The notes beneath the pieces are model-generated. The model was not told where the DNA came from. It made no database searches and saw nothing but the letters and a program-made list of their open reading frames with translations. Shown here one piece after another: positions 7,071 through 9,786 of a stretch of 9,786 bases of DNA. Location: positions 1 through 9,786 of the forward strand of contig CAIYSK010000250.1 in NCBI GenBank assembly GCA_903928835.1. The letters run 5' to 3'. The number at the start of each line of letters is the position of its first letter. The stretch's first letter is position 1. The position numbers were made by a program, and so were the translations under genes. Origin of the DNA: an uncultured cyanobacterium. GTDB taxonomy: Bacteria > Cyanobacteriota > Cyanobacteriia > PCC-6307 > Cyanobiaceae.

Positions 7071-8165
7071 GTGGTGGTAGGGGCTGGGGTGGTGGGCCTT
7101 TCAATTGCCTGGCTCTTGCAGCACCAAGGCCACGCCGTACGGCTACTCGATCCCTACCTAAACGGCCCTCCTGCCGCCGATTCAGGCAGCTGGGCTGCCC
7201 TTGGTGTCTTGATGGGCCAGGTGTTTCACCGCTCCAGCGGAAGGAGCTGGCGGCTCCGGCAGCGCAGCCTGGAGCTCTGGCGGCAGTGGATCGAGGCGCT
7301 GGAGGCCCAAGGGCACTCCATCGCCTATCGCCCAGGCCTACTTCTCCTCTCCAGCGATGGCCAGGAGCTGGAACGGCACCAGCGCCTAGGCCAAGAGCGC
7401 CAAGCCAAAGGCTTCCCCTTGGAACTCTGGGACCCAGCCAAACTCCAAAATCTGCAGCCCCCCTTGCCCAAGGCAGCCCTGGGAGCCCTCTACTCCCCTG
7501 CCGATGGCCAACTCGACCCCTCCCTCGCCATGGCAGCCCTGCGCGCCGATGCCGACCAGCATGGGCTGATCGGCCATGCCGAGGAAGCCGTAGCCGTGGA
7601 ACGGCACAACGGCCAGTGGCGGGTGAACTGCAGTGGTGGTGAATGGCTCGAAAGTCCTTGGGTTGTGCTGAGCGCCGGGGTACGGAGCGCAGAGCTGATC
7701 GAACCCCTGGGGCATGCACTGCCGATGGAGCCGGTGCTAGGCCAAGCCCTGGAACTGGAGCTTGCTGATCAACCCGATTGGCAGGGGCCCGCTTGGCAGT
7801 GGCCGGGCGCCATTGTCTGGCGGGGAGTCAACCTGGTGCCCAGGCCCGATCTACAGGGCGGCAAGCGCATTTGGCTCGGAGCCACCCTGGAGCCAGGAAC
7901 CAACCCCTGCCCAGAAGCCCTGGCAGACCTGCGGGATTGGGGCAACTCAGGTCTCGACTGGCTCCAAGGCGCCACGGTGGTACGCCAATGGCAAGGCCAT
8001 CGACCCCGGCCAAGCCAGCGGCCGGCCCCCCTGCTCGAGCAGCTGGAACCTGGATTGATCCTAGCCAGTGGGCACTACAGGAATGGAGTGTTGTTGGCAC
8101 CAGCCAGCGCAGAATGGGTGGTCCAAGTGATCAGTGAACGAGACACACATAGCAATCACACCTAA
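7071..8165 (+). CDS. thiO: FAD-dependent glycine oxidase / D-amino acid oxidase family protein, ThiO-like
   Basis: Counted from GTG 7071 the product has 364 residues, similar to B. subtilis ThiO (369). The N-terminal FAD-binding Rossmann motif is GAGVVG (G4, G6, G9), with acidic D27 at the end of strand two. SGSWAALGVLMG follows, as in ThiO/DAAO proteins. The C-terminus has WQGHRP, whose R311 aligns by eye with the substrate-binding Arg of GLRP in glycine oxidase, and the signature GHYRNGVLLAP (334-344). ThiO oxidises glycine to iminoglycine for the thiazole part of thiamine, releasing H2O2. No thiG or thiS is nearby, so a broader amine or D-amino-acid oxidase role is possible. No ATG lies between the psbQ stop and the GAGVVG motif: the start is GTG 7071, with little room before the motif, or a non-standard CTG at 7026. 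The residues SDPQQV just upstream look coding. Confidence 0.8.
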   Translation: MVVGAGVVGLSIAWLLQHQGHAVRLLDPYLNGPPAADSGSWAALGVLMGQVFHRSSGRSWRLRQRSLELWRQWIEALEAQGHSIAYRPGLLLLSSDGQELERHQRLGQERQAKGFPLELWDPAKLQNLQPPLPKAALGALYSPADGQLDPSLAMAALRADADQHGLIGHAEEAVAVERHNGQWRVNCSGGEWLESPWVVLSAGVRSAELIEPLGHALPMEPVLGQALELELADQPDWQGPAWQWPGAIVWRGVNLVPRPDLQGGKRIWLGATLEPGTNPCPEALADLRDWGNSGLDWLQGATVVRQWQGHRPRPSQRPAPLLEQLEPGLILASGHYRNGVLLAPASAEWVVQVISERDTHSNHT

Positions 8166-8170
8166 GACGA

Positions 8171-8200
8171 CTTTGCACTTAAGGAGTTCGCCCTTTGCAC
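8171..8200 (+). promoter_or_regulatory. Direct repeat CTTTGCAC upstream of pstS, possible degenerate Pho box
   Basis: CTTTGCAC occurs at 8171-8178 and again at 8193-8200, 22 bp apart, which is twice the 11-bp period of PhoB half-sites. The expected middle position (8182-8189, AGGAGTTC) does not match, and the repeat agrees only partly with the cyanobacterial consensus of CTTAACCT type. Its place upstream of a phosphate-binding protein gene is what makes it suggestive. A weak -10-like TAATCT lies at 8230-8235. Confidence 0.25.
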
Positions 8201-8260
8201 CACCCGATGGGCTGGCAATACAAGGCCTGTAATCTCTTGGCATGGCCGAACACCCCTTGA
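8195..8260 (+). CDS. Possible 21-codon leader ORF overlapping the pstS start
   Basis: A TTG at 8195 lies 8 nt after a perfect Shine-Dalgarno AAGGAG (8181-8186), the best one noticed in the window. The frame reads MHHPMGWQYKACNLLAWPNTP and stops with TGA at 8258-8260, overlapping the first codons of pstS in another frame. An in-frame ATG at 8207 is too far from the AAGGAG. The pstS ATG itself has no recognisable Shine-Dalgarno, so translational coupling is possible. The peptide resembles nothing I recognise, and the ORF may be chance. Confidence 0.25.
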   Translation: MHHPMGWQYKACNLLAWPNTP

Positions 8261-9270
8261 GGAAACGCTTTCCAGTTCAAGGTCATGCCCTCGGCCCTGC
8301 ATTAGGCCCAGCCTTGCTGGCCGGCGGCCTGCTCATGGGATGTGGCTCCCAAAACCCTTCAGCTCATGTCCACACCCTGCAGGGGGCAGGAGCAAGTTTT
8401 CCAGCGCCGATTTATCAACATTGGTTTAGCGATTTAGCCGCACATAAAAATATCCAGGTCAACTATCAATCCGTTGGTTCTGGAGCCGGTGTCAGGCAAT
8501 TAATTGCCAATACAGTGGATTTTGCTGCCACTGACACCCCGGTTTCTAGCAACGATCGCCAAGCCATTGGGCGTGGGGTTGTGGAAATCCCCCTCACCGC
8601 TGGTGCCATCGCCATTGCCTATCACCTGCCTGGCTGCCAGCTCAAACTCAGCCAGGGCCAACTGGCTGGCATCTTCCTTGGCACCATCCATAACTACAAA
8701 GAGCTGGGCTGTAGCAACCAAGCCATCACCGTGGTGCATCGTTCCGATGGCTCAGGCACCACCTACAACTTCACCCACTCGTTGTCAGCATTTAGCAAAG
8801 CCTGGAACCAGGGCCCAGGCTTTGGCAAATCTGTGCAATGGCCCACGGGCATTGGGGCCAAAGGTAACGAGGGCATTGCTGCAACCGTAAGCCAACTCAA
8901 GGGAGGCCTGGGCTACGTGGAGTCGTCCTATGTGCGCGGCAACCTGCAGGCCGCAGCCATCGCCAACCGGGCAGGCCACTACGCCAAGCCCGAAGCCCAT
9001 GCCGCCGAGATGGCCTTGGCGAGCATTGCCATGACAGCCAATCTCACCGGTAGTGAGCCCAATCCGGCCGTTGGCTACCCCATCGTCAGCTTCACGTGGG
9101 GCCTGTTTTATCAACGGGGCAATGGGGCCAAACAGCAGGCCCTGCAGAAAACCGTCGCCTACATCCTCTCGGACGCAGCCCAAGCCCAAGCCCCCGGCCT
9201 TGGTTACATCAGCCTTCCCCAGCCGGTGCTCAAACAGGCCCGCCAGGCCCTCTCCACAATCCAGCCATAA
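8242..9270 (+). CDS. pstS: Phosphate ABC transporter substrate-binding lipoprotein PstS
   Basis: PstS captures inorganic phosphate in the periplasm and delivers it to the PstCAB permease. The ATG at 8242 gives 342 residues; an in-frame TAA at 8230 excludes a longer form. The N-terminus has RKR, a hydrophobic stretch (ALGPALGPALLAGGLL) and a lipobox-like LMGC, so C34 is the likely lipidated residue. Phosphate-site motifs are in order: GAGASFPAP (48-56), SVGSGAGVRQ (77-86), FAATDTP with D98, and HRSDGSGTTYNF (166-177), followed by WPTGIGAKGNEGIA. These match PstS better than the SphX variant. No pstC, pstA or pstB is nearby, so it is a stand-alone copy within the window. It converges with dnaK. 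The 120 bp at 8401-8520 are about 44% GC, lower than the surrounding sequence. Regulation by phosphate is expected for the family but only weakly supported here. Confidence 0.95.
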   Translation: MAEHPLRKRFPVQGHALGPALGPALLAGGLLMGCGSQNPSAHVHTLQGAGASFPAPIYQHWFSDLAAHKNIQVNYQSVGSGAGVRQLIANTVDFAATDTPVSSNDRQAIGRGVVEIPLTAGAIAIAYHLPGCQLKLSQGQLAGIFLGTIHNYKELGCSNQAITVVHRSDGSGTTYNFTHSLSAFSKAWNQGPGFGKSVQWPTGIGAKGNEGIAATVSQLKGGLGYVESSYVRGNLQAAAIANRAGHYAKPEAHAAEMALASIAMTANLTGSEPNPAVGYPIVSFTWGLFYQRGNGAKQQALQKTVAYILSDAAQAQAPGLGYISLPQPVLKQARQALSTIQP

Positions 9271-9294
9271 AAAAGCCCCCCGGGTGGGGAGCTT
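9271..9294. terminator. Intrinsic terminator between convergent pstS and dnaK
   Basis: AAGCCCCCC (9273-9281) pairs with GGGGAGCTT (9286-9294) as a 9-bp stem with one C/A mismatch and a GGGT loop. On the minus strand the stem is followed by TTTTTT (complement of the A run at 9269-9274), giving a classic terminator for dnaK, 40 nt past its stop. On the plus strand it begins just after the pstS stop but has only a weak T-rich tail (ATTGACTTTTGAC), so it may also help end pstS transcription less efficiently. Confidence 0.8.
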
Positions 9295-9333
9295 ATTGAC
9301 TTTTGACTTGCGGGTTTCTTACTTACAAGCTGC

Positions 9334-9786
9334 TCACTTGCTTTCGGTGAACTCGGCGTCGATGACATCGTCGCTTGAGCTGCTGCCGGCATCCGCGCTG
9401 GCACCATTGCCCCCAGGGGCTGCGGCGCCTTCGGCACCGGCGGCCTGCTGATAGACCGCTGCACCGGCGGCATAGAGCGCCTGCTGCAGGGTTTCCAGCT
9501 CCGATTTCATGGTGTCGAAATCGTCTTTCTCGATGGCCTCCTTGAGCTTGGTGGAGGAAGACTCGACCTTGGCCTTGTCTTCGGCACCCACCTTGTCGCC
9601 CAGCTCAGCAAGTTGCTTGTCAGCCTGGTAAACGAGGGTTTCGGCCTGGTTCTTCAGGTCGATGCGCTCACGCTTTTCCTTGTCGACCGCGGCATTCGCC
9701 TCGGCGTCCTTCACCATCTTGTCCACCTCGTTGTCGCTCAGGGTGGAGGCGCCGGTGATGGAGATGGTTTGCTCCTTGCCGCTGCC
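9334..9786 (-). CDS. dnaK: Chaperone DnaK (Hsp70), C-terminal end, 5' part outside window
   Basis: DnaK is the ATP-dependent Hsp70 chaperone of the cytoplasm, working with DnaJ and GrpE. The frame runs off the right edge and gives 150 C-terminal residues out of roughly 630 expected. It starts in [21 protein letters not shown], the junction after the substrate-binding beta domain, then continues through the helical lid ([37 protein letters not shown]). The tail is Gly/Ala/Ser-rich and ends in [12 protein letters not shown], the conserved acidic C-terminus of bacterial DnaK. An apparent start at 9726 is only an internal Met. It is transcribed toward pstS and ends before the shared terminator hairpin. 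Cyanobacteria carry several dnaK genes; the EEVD-like acidic tail suggests the housekeeping type (inference). Confidence 0.97.
   Translation of the reverse strand, partial: GSGKEQTISITGASTLSDNEVDKMVKDAEANAAVDKEKRERIDLKNQAETLVYQADKQLAELGDKVGAEDKAKVESSSTKLKEAIEKDDFDTMKSELETLQQALYAAGAAVYQQAAGAEGAAAPGGNGASADAGSSSSDDVIDAEFTESK

Noticed and set aside
7009..7719. A 236-codon minus-strand open frame opposite thiO.
   Set aside because: Arg/Gly/Pro/Ala-rich shadow of a GC-rich gene with no motif.
1..9786. CRISPR arrays, insertion sequences, tRNA or rRNA genes, HIP1 palindromes.
   Set aside because: Read through for these and saw none; no repeat-spacer pattern, transposase motif or tRNA-like cloverleaf was recognised.

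Overview
The window is high-GC bacterial DNA with the gene content of a picocyanobacterium (Synechococcus/Cyanobium-like). The best evidence is a PsbQ (CyanoQ) photosystem II lipoprotein, supported by a cyanobacterial-type PstS, a DnaK ending in [12 protein letters not shown], and a subtilase whose C-terminal domain resembles cyanobacterial RTX proteins. No HIP1 (GCGATCGC) site was noticed, which would fit the alpha-picocyanobacterial lineage but is weak evidence. The species cannot be named from this sequence.

Layout, left to right. (1) 2-1414 (+): C-terminal half of aconitase AcnB, cut by the window edge. (2) 1475-3046 (+): an uncharacterised radical SAM protein in the same frame as acnB, with no ATG start. 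(3) about 3150-5423 (+): a large multidomain subtilisin-like protease with a prodomain, EF-hand-like calcium loops inserted in the catalytic domain, a Calx-beta domain and a short RTX tail, probably exported by a type I system. (4) 5494-6366 (-): PurU, formyltetrahydrofolate deformylase. (5) A 158-bp divergent promoter region. (6) 6525-7022 (+): PsbQ lipoprotein. (7) 7071-8165 (+): a ThiO/glycine-oxidase-like flavoprotein, close behind psbQ and again without an ATG. (8) A short spacer with a perfect Shine-Dalgarno, a direct repeat and a possible 21-codon leader ORF. (9) 8242-9270 (+): PstS phosphate-binding lipoprotein. (10) A compact terminator hairpin between convergent genes. (11) 9334-9786 (-): C-terminal end of DnaK, cut by the window edge.

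How the genes fit together. Most are housekeeping genes for the TCA cycle, one-carbon metabolism, photosystem II, phosphate uptake and protein folding. PurU (10-formyl-THF to formate plus THF) and the glycine-oxidase-like enzyme both touch glycine and one-carbon chemistry and flank psbQ; a photorespiratory link is possible but unproven. The protease is the most accessory-looking gene. No CRISPR array, insertion sequence, tRNA, rRNA or obvious defence system was seen. The points most worth checking are the start sites of three genes lacking an ATG, the pstS leader region, and the calcium-binding architecture of the protease.
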